Source of the DNA: Euryodendron excelsum
Lineage: Eukaryota > Streptophyta > Magnoliopsida > Ericales > Pentaphylacaceae
NCBI GenBank assembly: GCA_033060915.1
Contig: CM065379.1
Coordinates: 27,210,318-27,274,317, forward strand
Direction of reading: 5' to 3'
Length of the DNA: 64,000 bases
Every line of letters starts with the position of its first letter. The stretch's first letter is position 1. A program made the translations under genes and the position numbers. The notes below the pieces were generated by a model that saw only the letters and a list, made by a program, of their open reading frames with translations, was not told where the DNA came from and did no database searches. Of the stretch, positions 33,815-47,683 are shown one piece after another.

Positions 33815-35285
33815 GACTTAGAGGGTTAGGCCGTAGTGGTGTCTCTTTACCCTTCACCCATGTAGAGTTTTCGATTAACTTGGTTCAATCCTATTCACTT
33901 TAAATTTTCAAAATTGTTTTCAAAAAAAAAAAAAAAAACAAAAACATGCATTTATTCATATTATCTTGTATTCTGTTTGTCATCCACATACTAACACTTG
34001 CATCTTTGTTTTGTAGGTGCACTTTTTGCTTAAGTTTTATTAACTGCTTTGTATGAATGTGATGTATAGGATGGATGGGAGTTGTTGGGCCCTTTCCTCC
34101 ACTTTTCAAAAAAATCACACACACACAGCATGTGCACTTGCATTCTGCATACTTGCATACCCTGATATGTCCTTTCTAGTTAGAAAGGGGGAACAGTATA
34201 TTGGTTGTGGGCAAGATGCTGTGTCAGTTTCTTCGCCCACGGCCTCTTGATGGTTCCCCTGCTCGGATCACTAACCGATCATGGCACCACCTCGGGGAGT
34301 GGGCCTAGGTTTGAAGATCCGGGGACCGAGCCTTTTTAGGATGCATTAGTCAACCCTCAACCTCATACTCATATAGATACCATGCATAGCCGAACCTCTG
34401 CCGAATTTAAGACACGAGCACTGTTTTCAAAATCACGGAAGAAAGGGCAACTGCTCTTACTTTCATTTATACATGCTGTTATAATGCTTGTATTTATACT
34501 GTTATAATGCCTGTCTAACTGTTCATGCATACATGTTTACTTCAGTTGTACTTTCTCTCCTTATACTCTTTGCATTTCCATGTTCATGCATTCAATATTT
34601 CATGTCAAGACAAGAGTTCCAAGTAACTCAAGTCACTGCATTCTTATGCATACGATCAACCCATTGAGAGTGATACCAAGGTCACTCTCCCTTGCATTAA
34701 ACCTACCTAAACCCTAAGGGTTCCCATGTGACCCTAAGGACTCATTGCATGCATCTCAATTCAAGAAGACAGGGGGCAATCAATCAACAAGGTCTCTCAG
34801 CGACCTCCTCGACATCAAATCCAAGGAAGGCGAATCCGAAGACTCAAAGGTAGTTTAGGGTTTCCCTTTGTAAAAATAGATAGGTGGAAGTCCAAAGGAA
34901 AATGTTCCCCCCTCCCCCTATTAAAATGTATTTCAATTCTTTTGTATCTCAAACCAAAAATTTAATGTACTTCTTTATTTTTATGAATGAATGCATGAAT
35001 GGCTGAAGAATTCTACTCGACGGTAAAGTATCTGCATACAGGGGCAAATCCCCTATCTCCAAGAATGGGCCAATACATCATGTTAGTTTCCCTCTTGAAA
35101 AGGGGCACCCTAGGACATGCATTGCATAAAGTTCTCTAAAAACCAAAAACTAACTTGTAACTTGTGTTTTTGTCTTTTTCTTTCTTCCTTTTTCTTTCTA
35201 TTTACAAAAGTCACCTTGCACTGAGTCAATATTGCTCCCAAAAAAGGGGCTATCCACCTTTATCACCCGGCAAAGAGCATCATTG
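33815..35285 (+). other. 5' leader, element C
   Basis: It is homologous to 19530-21068, with the same acceptor-like TTGTTTTGTAG (AG at 34015-34016) and the same small reading frame (34053-34250). It contains an A-run at 33925-33940. No other gene is evident. Confidence 0.65.
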
Positions 35286-35814
35286 ATGGCTGCTAACCCT
35301 GAAGAATCCTCTCAGGTCTCTCGAGAGGAAGTCAACGAAATGAGGACTAAGATGGATGAGATGCTCAAACTCATTCAAACTCTGGCCATGAAGGATGCTA
35401 CTGCAGTCTCGTCATCATCCATGACTTCATCCAAGGACCTTGAATATGCTAATCCAAGGATCATGCTTTAGTTTGACAATGCTGGGAGGACTAAGGAAGA
35501 TGCTAAAGGGGTCAACGCTAAAGAAGAAGAGACCTTATTGCTTTCACCCGCTATAAAGAAGGCCTCTCTAGATCCTCTTAGTCTGAAAATCCAAGGATTG
35601 GAAGATTCGTTGCGAAGTCTCCATGGCCACGATGCTTACGGGTTCACTTCTTATAATGAGGTCTGTTTCTTCCCTGACCACCTGAGACCTACTAAGTATA
35701 AAATGCTTGACTTCCAGAAGTACGATGGTACTGGACACCCCGTTGCTCATCTTCATCTATATGCTGGAGCGCTTAGTGGACATGGTAACGACCCGAAGCT
35801 CCTTATGCAGTTAT
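35286..35814 (+). pseudogene. gag: gag N-terminal part, element C, cut by deletion
   Basis: ATG at 35286 gives MAANPEESSQVSREE, homologous to B. One stop (TAG at ~35469) interrupts an otherwise good frame through GLEDSLRSLHGHDAYGF, FQKYDGTGHPVAHL and the capsid segment GHGNDPKLLMQLF. This copy retains the capsid sequence that B has lost at that point. At ~35814, after CAGTTATTTT, the sequence switches to LTR (GGCGCATGCTAGCTCGCC). The TTTT at the join is shared by both parents. Confidence 0.85.
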
Positions 35815-36891
35815 TTTGGCGCATGCTAGCTCGCCAATGCAGAAATGTCTATTTCGGCATGCCTTCTGAGAAAGTTGACTTCTCAGCGCTAAGTCCCTTT
35901 AGCAGCTTCCTAAGATTAGACAGTCTTGGGAATCATCGCAAACCGTCAGAGTAGTGAAAATACTTGTAAATATCGCAACTGTCAAAGTAGCGGAAATACT
36001 CACAAACAGGTCGATATAGGAAATTGCCAACAAACCCTTGTATCACGAGACCGCTGTCAGAGTGGCGGAAACACTCAAAACCCAGGTCAACACTAGTGCC
36101 TGCTACTCCACTTCGGTAAAAAATGACCAAATTGCCCCTAAGGCCATTTTTCAGTACGTTTCTCGAGAACACACCTAAGTCCTCAGAATGGTAAGTCCAC
36201 CCCTTCCAAGATCATCTTAGAGACAATCCGGTATGATTAGGTGCCTTTTAGTCAGTTTTGGGCCAATTCCGAGGCTTTCCGGTCAAGATGACCATTTTGC
36301 CCCTAAGCATCCGAATGCCCCGGCAACCACACCGGCTTTATGTATCAAACTACTAACCTCCCGTGAATGCTTTTTATGGTATTCTCGACCTTCCTTTATC
36401 TTTTAGGATCATTCCGACTCAGTTCCGGTAAACCTGGTGCAAAATGACCGTTTTGCCCCTGGTGGGCTGGTTTCCTTTTCTAACCACACCAGCTCTGGGC
36501 ATCAAACCGGTAGCCTTTGGGAACATTCTAAATAATATTTTCAAATATTGAGTCTTCTTCCAGGACGTTCTGAGTCCGTCCCAGCAGCTTTTCGGCCCGG
36601 TTAACCGTTTTACCCCTAATGGCCCGATCAACCCTTCCAACACATTTTGTCATCCTTTTTCAAGTCAAATACCTCCAGGACCCTATTCTAAGGGTTCTTG
36701 CCCTTTTCCGGCCTTCTGGGCCATTCCTGGTCCCTTAAATGCTTCCCAGACCTTCCGAAGTCACTCCAAGTGAAACCAAGCTAAAAAATTGCATAGTAGT
36801 TACTAGTACAGGCGCCCAAATCTACTCAAAATACGTTGATTGCTGACCTTAAAACTTTCCTAACTAGATGGCACCACTCTTAGTGGTGCTA
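35815..36891 (+). repeat. Gypsy LTR fragment joined to element C gag
   Basis: It matches LTR sequence from ~500 bp after the LTR start (compare 15362 onward) through U3. It could belong to the 3' LTR of C or of B, and the sequence does not decide. It is interrupted at 36892 by reverse solo LTR D and resumes at 42176. Confidence 0.8.
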
Positions 36892-39800
36892 TGTCGCGCC
36901 CAGATTTTTCGTACTCGAGGAATACTCACCCAAGCGGGAAAAATGCTGTACTCTCTCGTTAGAACTCACCCTCCTAGAAGAATGAGTGCGACTAGGTTTG
37001 AATTGAAAACAGGTTTGAATAAAGGGCTTTTGAAAAAGATTCAGAGTCGCCACCTAACTTGATTAAGGTGAGTTAGGTCACCTAAAAACTAAGCATAATC
37101 CGAAAACTACACTTAAGGTTTTGAAAAACGATTTTGAAAATATCTCCTCAAGAGAGGGTTTTTTAGAAAATAGGTTGTTTGGCAACCTTTGGAAAATATT
37201 TAGCCCTTTTTTGAAAAATAACTCCTTTTGGTCTTTGAAATCAGTGATCCTAGGTTCGGAGGTTGGTTACGTGTGGGGAAGACGCACTAAGCTATCACCC
37301 TACCCGGCCCTTTCGGTACCTACATGTCAATCTACCCTAAATTCACCTATGAGAGTCCTTAATTAACTATTGGCCAATCCTATTCACTTTGAAAAAAAAA
37401 ATAAATAATGTTTGAAAGAAAACTAACATGATGCATGATATGCAAGTGCAAAAGAAAAGAGAATTGAAAAATAGATTTGAAAAGAGATTTGAAGAGATAG
37501 AATTGAAATTGGAAAGTTTGAAAATTTGGAAATAGAAATTTTAAAATTGGGATTTTGAAAATAGATTGGAATTTGAAATTTGGAAAGATTTTGAAAACCG
37601 CACCCATGAGGGTGGAATTGAAAGTTTGAAAAGTGTTGTGATCGCACCTATGAAGGTTGCCTACGTATCCCTTTGGGGGAATCAGGTCAGTCGTAGTTCG
37701 GACAAGAGTCAGATTGAAAATAGATTGATTTGAAGAAAGAGATTGGATTGGAAGATAGAGATTGAATTGAAATTTGAATTTGATTTGAGATTAGAAGAGG
37801 AGATTGGAAATTGAAATTGAAAAGATTGGACTTTGATCTGAAAAGATAGATGTTGGAAAGACTTGGTTTTGGGAAGATGGAGGTTTAGGAAACCTAGACT
37901 TAGGAAAAGCTTGACTCGACTTGGAAGGTTTAGGAGATTAGGAAAGGTTGGATTTAGGAAATGTTTGAATTAGGAAATGCTCGATTTAGGAAAGTGTCAT
38001 TTTTGGAAGGTTTCGAAATTAGGAAAGTTTTCATTTTAGGAAAGTTTTGAAATTAGGAAAGTTTCATTTTTGGAAAGTTTGGAATTTAAGAAAGTTTGGA
38101 AATTGGAAAGTTTTGAAAATTGGAAAGTTTGAAATTTAGAAAGTTTTGAAATAGGAAAATATTGAATATAGAAATGTTTTGAATTAAGAAAAGTTTAGTT
38201 TGAGAAAGGTTTAGAATTTGGAAAGTTTCAAATTAAGAAAGTTTTGAATTTTGGAATGTTTGAAAAAAGGAAGTTTTGAATTTGGAAAGTTTTGAAAACA
38301 AGGAAGTTTTGAAAATAAGAAAATTTCGTTTTAGGAAAGGTTTGAAAAAGGAAAGTTTTCAACTTAGGAAGTGTTTGAATTAAGAAAGTTTCAACTTAAG
38401 AAAGTCTTAAATTAAGAAAGTTTTGAGTTTAGAAAAGTCTTAGATTTGGAAAGATTTGAAGTTTAAGAGAGTTTAGAATTTAGAAAGTTTTAGGTTTAGA
38501 AAGATTCAACTTGAGAAAGTTTCAAATTTAGAAAGTTTTGAATTTAGGAAGCTTAGAATTTTAGAAAGATTTGAAATTTAGAAAGTTTAGGATTTAGAAA
38601 GTTTTAGAGTTTTAGAAAATCTTGAAATTAGGAAAGGCTTGAGTTTAGGAAAGGTTTGAAAACTTAGATTTGAAAAAGATTTTGGAAAAGGGTAGAATTA
38701 GGAAAGGGTTGAACTAAGAAAGATTTGAAAGTTGAGTTTTAAAGTTTAGGAAAGATTTATATGTTCAAGTTTTTAGAAACTTAAGGTTTAAGAAAGTGGA
38801 AGTTTAGGAAGGATTCGAATTAGGAAAGAGTTGGATTTTGAAACTTAAGGAAATGTTTTAAGTTTAGGTTTAGGAAACTTATGGTTTAGGAAGGAATTGA
38901 ATTAGGAAATGTTTGGATTTGGAAGGGATTGGATTTGGTTTCTAAAAGAAAAGATTTGATTTTGTTTCCAAAAACGGAGGATGGGATCTAGTTTCCTAAA
39001 CGGGGAGATTTGATTTGGTTTCCTAAAGGGAAGATAGGATTTGGCTAGGATTCGGAAAGGAGATTCTAGAAACCCTATATTTGGAAAATTGTTGTCTTGA
39101 CGTAGAAAAGAGGTTTTGGAAACATGTATAGTTTGGATGTGAAAACTAGAGGTTTTGGAAACCTAGGTTTAGGGCAAAGTTTGAAAATCGTGTTTTTGGA
39201 AAGAAAACTGGAGTTTCCTAATTGTGGGTTCTAGGGTTTGGTTTGGGCTCTAAGGAAAGAGTTTTTTTGGAAAACGCGTTTTTGGAAACGAAGGTTTTCT
39301 AGAAGGGAATCCTAGGGAGGAGTTTTTTTGGAAAGCATGTTTTTGGAAATGTAGAGTTTAGAAAGAAAATCCTATAGGAGAATTTCTAGAAGGAAGATTC
39401 CGGGAGGAGAGTTTTTAGAAAGATTTTTAGGGAGTGTTTTTAGAAAGTGAATTTTGAGGAAAGAAAGTTTTGGAAAGGAGTTGAAAAAGAGAGTTTTGAA
39501 AAAGAGATTTTGAAAGGGAGTTTTTGAAATCAATTTTGAAGAGGGGAGTTTTAGGAAAGTATGTTGAAAAAGAGATTTTTAGGAAGAGATTTTTGAAGAA
39601 AGAGTTTTTAGAAGGTGTAAAAACATCTCACTTTCCTAAAGCAATTCTAACCATAAAAAGGCTAGAACCACTTTAAGAGAGTGGTTTTGAAAACAAGGTT
39701 TGAAAATATAGACCAAAAGGCCACTTTTAATATAACACTTTCCTAAAGCAACCCTAGCCATGGAAAGGCTAGAATCACCCTAGAATTGTGATTTTGAAAA

Positions 39801-42175
39801 TATGTTTTTGAAAAAGAGCTTTTGATGCAATTTTGAAAACAAGTTTGAAAACGATTTTTGAAAACAACTTTTTGAAAACGAATTTTGGAAGATGCAAGAC
39901 TATGATATGCACAATGTAATTTGGGGTCGTGAACATACAAGGTCAAGGCTTCACCACATAATCAAGGGGGCCGGACCCACGTGGTCTTTGGTTAGACTAG
40001 AAGAAAGCCCATGACACGGTGACTCTCCCATAGTCCAATCCTACACATGGACCGGGAATCCCCTTGTTTCAAGCATGCAAAGAAAGGGGGGGAAAGAGAT
40101 GGGGGATTAAAATAGAGAAAACCCAAGTGGGTTGGAGAGAGAAGAGAGAGGGGGAAAGTGCAGAAAATTAAATAGGGGGCCTACCTTGTTTCTTGTTTAT
40201 TTTGCGCGCTGTGCAGTCTTCGGTCTTCGGTCTTCGGTATTGATCTTCACCCTTCAGTCTTCAAGGGTTGTCTTTAAGCTTTGGAGGGCTGCTCTTCAAG
40301 TCTTTAGAGAGTGGTTGAATGCTATTTTATGAGTGTATGGGGAAGTGTATGAGTGTATGGGAGGCTAGGGTTTTGTGTATAGTGGCTAGGGTTTGGAGAA
40401 TTTAAGGAAACTAGGGTTTTTGGAGGTGCTCGAGCTCTGTATATCGAATTGTGTGATTTCTAGGTTCAGTTTGCAGACCCCTTTCACGTTGATCGAGGCT
40501 CTGTATTTATAGAAGTTGGACAAGCCTGGCGCCTGTTGCAGTGGCGCCAGGGCAAAATTTATACTAGCGCCACTACGAGTGGCGCCAGGCCATTTTTTGG
40601 CTTGGCGCCACTGCTAGTGGCGCTAGCCATTTAGGAAACAATTAAGGTCGGCAAGCAACGTATCTTTGACTAGATTTGGGCGCCTATACTAGTGACTACC
40701 ATGTAAACTTTAGCCTGGCTTCACTAGGAGTGACTCCGAAAAGTCCAGGAATGATTTGAAGGAGCCGGGAGTGGCCCGGAAGGCCGGAAAGGAGCAGGAA
40801 TACTTAAAATAGTGTCCTGGAGGTATTTGATTTGAAAAGTGAGGATTGGATGTGTCGGAAAGGTTGACCGAGCCTTTAGGGGCAAAACGGTCAATCGGAC
40901 TAGAAAACTGCCGGGACAGACTCAAACTGTCCCGGAAGAAGACTTGGGATCTGAAAACATTATTTAGAATGTTCCCAGAGGTTGCCGGTTTGATTTCCAG
41001 GGTCGGCGTGGTCGGAAATGGAAATCGGCCCACCAGGGGCAAAACGGTCATTTTACACCGGGTTTGCCAGAACTGACTCGGAATGGTCCGGAAAGGTAAA
41101 GGAAGGTCGAGAACACTATAAAAAGTATTCTCGGGACATTACCGATTTGATACCCAGAGCCGGTGTGGTTGAAGAAGGAGACCGGCCCTCTAGGGGTAAA
41201 ACGGTCATTTTGCACCGGGTTGGTCGGAACTGACTCGGAATGGTCCGGAAAGGTAAAGGAAGGTCGAGAACACTATAAAAAGTATTCTCGGGACATTACC
41301 GGTTTGATACCCAGAGCCGGTGTGGTTTCTAGGGCGTTCGGACGCCTAGGGGCAAAAATGGTCATCTTGACCGGAAAAGGTCCAAAGGGTAATTTGGTCA
41401 TTTTTCACCGAAGTGAGCTAACAAACATGGGTATTGACCTAGGTTTTGAGTGTTTCCGCCACTCGGAAGGGGTTGAGTATTTCCGCTATTCGGACGGGGT
41501 TGACGATTTGAGAGTATTTCCGCTACTCTAACGGTTCTATGAGTATTTCCGCTACTCTAACGGTTCTGTGAGTACTTCCGCTACTCTAACGGTTGAGTAT
41601 TTCTGCTACTCTAACGGTTCTGTGAGTATTTTCGCTACTCTAACGGTTGAGTATTTCCGCTACTCGGACGGCTCCGTGAGTACTTCCGCTACTCTAACGG
41701 GTCTATGAGTATTTTCGCTACTCTAACGGTTTTGTGAGTATTTCCGCTACTCTAACGGTTTTGTGAGTAGTTTTGCTACTCGGACCGTCTCGAGGAATAA
41801 ACTGTCTCGAGAGAGGGATTGGAAAGGGGTCTTACCGACTCCGAAGAGACGTGCCTGGGTTTTGAGTGTTTCCACCACTCTAACGGTGTGAGTGTTTCCG
41901 CCACTCTGACGGTTTTGTGAGTAGTTTTACTACTCGGACTGTCTCGAGGAATAAACTGTCTCGAGAGGGGGATTGGAATTGGAATAAGAAAGGATAATGC
42001 CCCTAAGGGCATTTTGGTCATTTTGCCTCTATTTGGGCCTAACAGGCCCGCGAAGCGATGGAAAGACAGAATTTGGACTAGAGGATTGGATTCGACTGGA
42101 ATATGTCCATAATGACTTGAAAACAAGTCTGGACGGAGTGTAGACTGCCGAGCGGTTAAAAATGGGGTGCTTACA
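36892..42175 (-). mobile_element. Solo LTR D, reverse orientation, with near-perfect target duplication
   Basis: It runs from TGTCGCGCCC (reverse of the LTR end) to GGGGTGCTTACA (reverse of the LTR start), 5284 bp. The flanks are TGCTA (36887-36891) and CGCTA (42176-42180), a 5-bp duplication with one mismatch. The disrupted LTR continues precisely on both sides. The TATA box, read on the minus strand, is at 40511-40504. R/U5 is therefore A/G-rich on the plus strand (37400-39650). Confidence 0.92.
41430..41770 (-). repeat. Short minisatellite CGCTACTCTAACGG in U3 of LTR D
   Basis: About ten imperfect units of ~24-30 bp are built on GAGTATTTCCGCTACTCTAA. Only two or three units are present in the LTRs of A (6355-6420) and B (15495-15560), and a few in E (58680-58860). 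It is an independent copy-number expansion next to the hairpin repeat. Confidence 0.85.
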
Positions 42176-43736
42176 CGCTAGAAGCATTTTTGGCCTAGCG
42201 CCACTGCAATAGGTGCCAGGTCATTCCCTTGTCTATAAATACAGAGCCTCCTCCAACATGAAAGAGGTCCGCCAACTCAGTCTAAAAACCCTATTATTCG
42301 ACGTACAGAGCTCGTAACCTCTCTAAATCCTAGTCTCCTTAGGTTTTCCAAACCCTAGCCTCTTATACACTCACACACACTTCTATACACTCATACACTA
42401 GCCTCTAAAGCCTCCTTTGAAGACTTGAAGTGCTGCAATCTGAAGCTCTTGAAGATCGAAGCAAACATTTGAAGATCAAGACGAAGACTAAAGTGAAGAC
42501 CGAAGCGAAGCAAGCAAAGCAAGCGAAGCAAAGCATGCAAAGCTAAGCAAAATAAAGAAGACACAAGGTAGGCTTTCTCTTTAAGTTTACGCATCTTCCC
42601 CCTCTCTTCTCTCTCCTAACCCACTTGGGTTTTCTTCTATTTTAATCCCCCATCTTCTTCCCTCCCATTTTTTACATGCTTGAAACAAGGGACTTTTCGG
42701 TCCATGTGTAGGATTAGGCTATTGGAGAGTCACCGTGTCGGTGGCTTTCTTTTAGTCTAACCGAAGACCACGTGGGTTCAGCTCCCTTGATTATGTAGTA
42801 AAGCCTTTAACCTTATATATTCACGACCCCAACTTGCATTCTGCATATCATGATCTTACATTCCTCCAAAATTCGTTTCCAAACTTGTTTTCAAAACTTG
42901 CATTAACATCGTTTTCAAACTTGTATCAAATTCTTCTTTTTCAAAACTTGTTTTCAAAATCACAATCCTAAGGTGATTCTAGCATTTCCATAGTTAGGGT
43001 TGCTTTAGGAAAGTGTTACATTTAAAGTGACCAATATGGTCCATATTTTCAAAACATTATTGTTTTCAAAACCACTATCTTAAAGTGGTTCTAACCTTCT
43101 TATAGGTAGAATCGCTTTAGGAAAGTGAGATATTTTGTATACTTTCTAAAAACTCTCTTTTCAAATATCTCCTTTTAAAAATCCTTCCTTCAACATACTT
43201 TCTAAAAACGTTCTCCAATCTCCTTCTTCAAATTCCTTTCCAAAATTGTTTTCCAAAAACCCCCTTCAAAAATCTAGTTTCAAAACTTCCTTTTCAACTC
43301 CTTTCCAAAACACTCCCTAGGTTTCCTTCTTAGAAAACTCTCTCCAACCTCCTTTCCAAAACTGTTTTCAAAAACTCCTTTCCAACAATCTCTTTCCAGA
43401 AACATCTTTCCTAAAAGCTCTTTTCCAAAAAACTCTTTCCTCGAAGTTTACTCTCAAAAAATGCTCCTTACGTTTCCTTCTTAAACAACTCTTTTCAAAA
43501 TTCACTTTCTAGAAACTCCTCTCTATGATTTCCTTCCAAAAATCTCCCTCTCTAAAAACTCACTTTCCAAAAACTCTTTCCTTAGAGCCTAAGTTAAATC
43601 CTAGAACCCACAATTAGGAAACCCTAATTTTCTTTCCCAAAAACATAGTTTTCAATTCCTTATTTTGGCCTCAAAACCTAGGTTTCCAAAACCTCTTGTT
43701 TTCTACATCAAAACTATATATATTTCCAAAATCCCT
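42176..43736 (+). repeat. Continuation of the forward LTR disrupted by D
   Basis: It resumes at CGCTAGAAGC. It includes the TATA box at 42234, AAACCCTA motifs, the AAG|GTAGGC site near 42567 and the start of the G-poor R/U5. It is cut at 43736 by the insertion of element E after TCCCT; the rest is outside the window. Confidence 0.85.
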
Positions 43737-46700
43737 TGTCGCACCCAGATTTTTCGCACTCGAGGAATACTCACCCAAGCGGGAAAAATGCTGTACTCTC
43801 TCGTTAGAACTCACCCTCCTAAAAGAATGAGTGCGACTAGGTTTGAATTGAAAAATAGATTTGAATAAAGGGCTTTTGAAAAAGATTCGGAGTCGCCACC
43901 TAACTTGATTAAGGTGAGTTAGGTCACCTAAAAACTAAGAATAATCCGAAGACTACACTTAGGGTTTTTGGAAAACGATTTTGGAAAACATCCTCAAGAG
44001 AGGGTTTTTAGGAAAACAGGTTGTTTGGCAACCTTTGGAAAACATTTAGCCCTTTTTAGAAAAATAACTCCTTTTGGCCTTTGAAATCAGTGATCCTAAG
44101 TTCGGAGGTTGGTTACGTGTAGGGAAGATGCACTAAGCTATCACCCTACCCCGCCCTTTCGGTACCTACATGTCAATCTACCCTAGATTCACCTATGAGA
44201 GTCTTTAACTAACTTGTGCTCAATCCTATTTCACTTTAGAAAAATAATGTTTGAAAAATATGATGCATGATATGCAAGTGCAATAGAAAAGAATTGAAAA
44301 ATAGATTTGAAAAGAGATTAATTTGAAATTGATTTGATTTGAAAATAGATTTGGAGAGACGGAATTGAAATTGGAAAGTTTGAAAATTGAAAGTAGAAAT
44401 TTGGAAATAGAAATTTTGAAATTGAAATTTTGAAAATAGAATGGAGATTTGGAAAGATTTTGGAATTTGAAATTTGAAGAAAGTTGTGACCGCACCTATG
44501 AAGGTGGAATTGAAAGTTTGAAGAGTGTTGTGACCGCACCTATGAAGGTTGCCTACGTATCCCTTTGGGGGAATCAGGTCAATCGTAGTTCGGACAAGAG
44601 TCCGATCGAAAATAGAATGTTTGATTAGAAGAAAGAGATTGAATTGAAAATTGAATTGGAAAATTGAGAGATTGAACTTTGAATAGAGGATTGAAAATTG
44701 GAATTTAGAATTTTGAAATTTGAAAAGATTGAATTTTGATTTGAACAGATAAAATTGGGCAGAGAGATTTAGACTTGTTTTAGAAAGATGGAGGTTTAAG
44801 AAACCTAGGCTTAGAAAAGAGAAGAGACTTAGAAAATATTTTACTTAACTTGGAAGGTTTAGGAACTTAGGGAAGATTGGATTTAGGAAATGTTTGGATT
44901 AAGAAAGGTTCGATTTAAGAAAGTTCTGTTTTAGGAAAGTGTCATTTTAGGAAAGTTTCCATTTTTGGAAAGCTTTGAATTAGGAAAGGTTTAGGTTTAA
45001 GAAAGTTTCAACTTAGGAAAGTGTTGTTTTAGGGAAGGTTTTGAAATTAGGAAGTTTTGAAAATTGAAAAGTTTTGAATTTAGAAAGTTTTGAAATAGGG
45101 AAGTTTTGAAAATTGGAAAGTTTCGTTTTTGGAAAGGTTTGAAAAAGGGAAGTTTTCAACTTAGGAAATGTTTGAATTAAGAAAGGAAAAGTTTTGAATT
45201 AAGAAAGCTTTGAGTTTAGAAAGTTTTGAATTAAGAAAGCTTTGAGTTTAGAAAGTTTTAAATTAAGAAAGCTCCATTTTAAGAAAGGTTTTGAAAAAGG
45301 AAAGGTTTTGAAAATAAGGAAGTTTTGAAAATAGGAAAGTTTTGGATTTGGAAAGATGTTGAAGTTTTGGAAAGATTTTAAAGTTTTGAATTTAGGAAAC
45401 TTTGGATTTGAAAAGATTTGAAATTTGGAAAGTTTAGGATTTAGAAAGTTTTAGAGTTTAGAAAGATTTAAGATTTTAGAAAGTTTTAGAGTTTTAGAAA
45501 ATCTTGAAATTAAGAAATGTTTGAATTTAGGAAAGGTTTAAAAGCTTGAATTTAGAAAGTTAAGATTTGGAAAGGGGGTTGAATTAGGAAAGGGTTGAAT
45601 TAGAAAAGATTTTTATGTTCAAGTTTTTGGAAACTTAGGGTTTAGGAAAGTGGAAGCTTAGGAAGGATTTGAATTAAGAAAAAAAAGTCAGACTAGGAAA
45701 GGATTGGATTTTGTTTCTAAAAGGGAAGGTTTGATTTCGTTTCCAAAATGGAGGATAGGATCTAGTTTCCTAAACGGGGAGATTGGATTTGGTTTCCTAA
45801 AGCAAAGGCTTGATTTTGTTTCCTAAAGGGAAGATTTGATTTGGCAAGGATTTGGAAAGGGAGGTTTTAGAAACCCTAGGTTTGAAAAACCATAGTTTTG
45901 ACATAGAAAATAGGTTTTGGAAACATGTATATTTTTTATGTGAAAACATGAGGTTTTGGAAACCTAGGTTTGGGGCAAAGTTTGAAAATCATGTTTTTGA
46001 AAAGAAAATTAGGGTTTCCTAATCGTGGGCTCTAAGGCTTGATTTGGGCTCTAAGGAAAATGAATTTTTAGAAAGTGCGTTTTTGGAAACGAGGATTTTC
46101 TATAATGGAATCCTAGAGAGGAACTTTTGGAAAGTAAATTTGAAGAGGGAGTTTTTGGAAAAAGATTTTAAAGAGAATGAATTTTGGAAAGTGCGTTTTT
46201 AGAAATGTAGATTTTGGAAAGAAGATCCTAGAGAAGAGTTTCTAGAAGGAAAATTTTGGGAAGAGAGTTTTTGGAAAGAGTTGTGGGGAACGTTTTTAGA
46301 AAGTGGATTCTGAAGAAAAGATTTTGGAGAGGAGTTGAAAAAGAGAGTTTTGAAAAATAGATTTTGGGGAGTTTTTGAAAACAATTTTGAAGAGGAGAGT
46401 TTTAGGAAAGTATGTTGAAAAAGAAATTTTTAGGAAGAGATCTTTGAAGAAAGAGTTTTTTGGAAAGTATGAAAATGTCTCACTTTCCTAAAGCAATTCT
46501 AACCATAAGGGGGCTAGAACCACTTTAGGAAAGCGGTTTTGAAAATCAACAAGATTTTGAAAATATGGAACATATTGGTCATTTTAAATGTAACACTTTC
46601 CTAAAGCAACCCTAGCCATGGAAAGGCTAGAATCACTCTAGGATTGTGATTTTCAAAACAAGTTTTTGAAAAAGAGATTTTGATGCAATTTTGAAAACAA

Positions 46701-46902
46701 GTTTGAAAACGATTTTGAAAACGAGTTTAAAAACTAATTTTGGAAGATGCAAGATTATGATATGCACAATACAATTTGGGGTCGTGAACATACAAGGTTA
46801 AGACTTCACCACATAATCAAGGGGGCCGGACCCACGTGGTCTTTGGTTAGACTAGAAGAAAGCCCCCGACACGGTGACTCTCCAACAGCCCAATCCTGCA
46901 CG
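43737..46902 (-). repeat. 3' LTR of element E, distal part
   Basis: It starts TGTCGCACCC (reverse of the LTR end) and runs to CAATCCTGCACG, where the copia element begins. It is A/G-rich and matches 37400-40050 of LTR D closely. Confidence 0.88.
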
Positions 46903-47487
46903 TGTTGGTCCAATAGGCAACCCAAGAGGGGGGTGAATTGGGTTTTTTAAAGATTAATATGAGTTAAGATTAATTAAAATTAATCTTAAACAAAATAGCA
47001 ATGGCTAATCTATATGCAAAGCAATGTTATCAATGGAAACAAAGAAAACAGAGCAATAAGAAGGAGACACAGATTTACCGAGGTTCAACCACAAACCGTG
47101 GTCTACGTCCTCACCCCAAGACCTCCTTGAAGCCTTCTTCCACTATATAATCACCTATTACAAGATGGGCCACTAATTGACAAAGTGCTCAGCTCACTTT
47201 ACAAAGAACTCCTTCACTGAGCTCTTCAATCCCCAAGTGGTTTTGTCCAAGCTCCACTTAAACTTTACAAGAGTTTTGCTTCACACAAGAGAACTCTCAA
47301 ACTCTCAGTTACAAGTGTATAAGAGTATACAACTCACAAACAAACTCTCTAACTAGAGTAGATTTACAACCAAAGCTCAAAGGAATAAAACAGGAAGAAT
47401 ATTTCAGGAATATCAGTGATTCAGTAATTCTTGTCTCTTCATGTTTCTTCCTCTTGATTCTCTTGTATAAATGCAGTTGGGGGCTAG

Positions 47488-47495
47488 TATATATA
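47488..47495 (-). promoter_or_regulatory. TATA box of the copia LTR
   Basis: TATATATA in the context CAAGGGTATATATACTAGCC on the minus strand lies ~190 bp downstream of the U3 repeats. Transcription should start near 47460. The truncated 5' LTR retains this box but has lost everything upstream of it. Confidence 0.6.
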
Positions 47496-47683
47496 CCCTT
47501 GCATTGATTCCATCCGTTGGAGGTAGTTGGGTATCATAAATGCATGTCCAGTCTGTTATAACATTAAGAAAAATAGCCGTTGCAACAGAGGGAGTCGGCT
47601 CCATTTCTTGTGGTGTCGACACTTCCTGCTTCTGCATTTACCAGATGATGTTCACTGAGTTCATAAGTCCCCTCTTCATGTTG

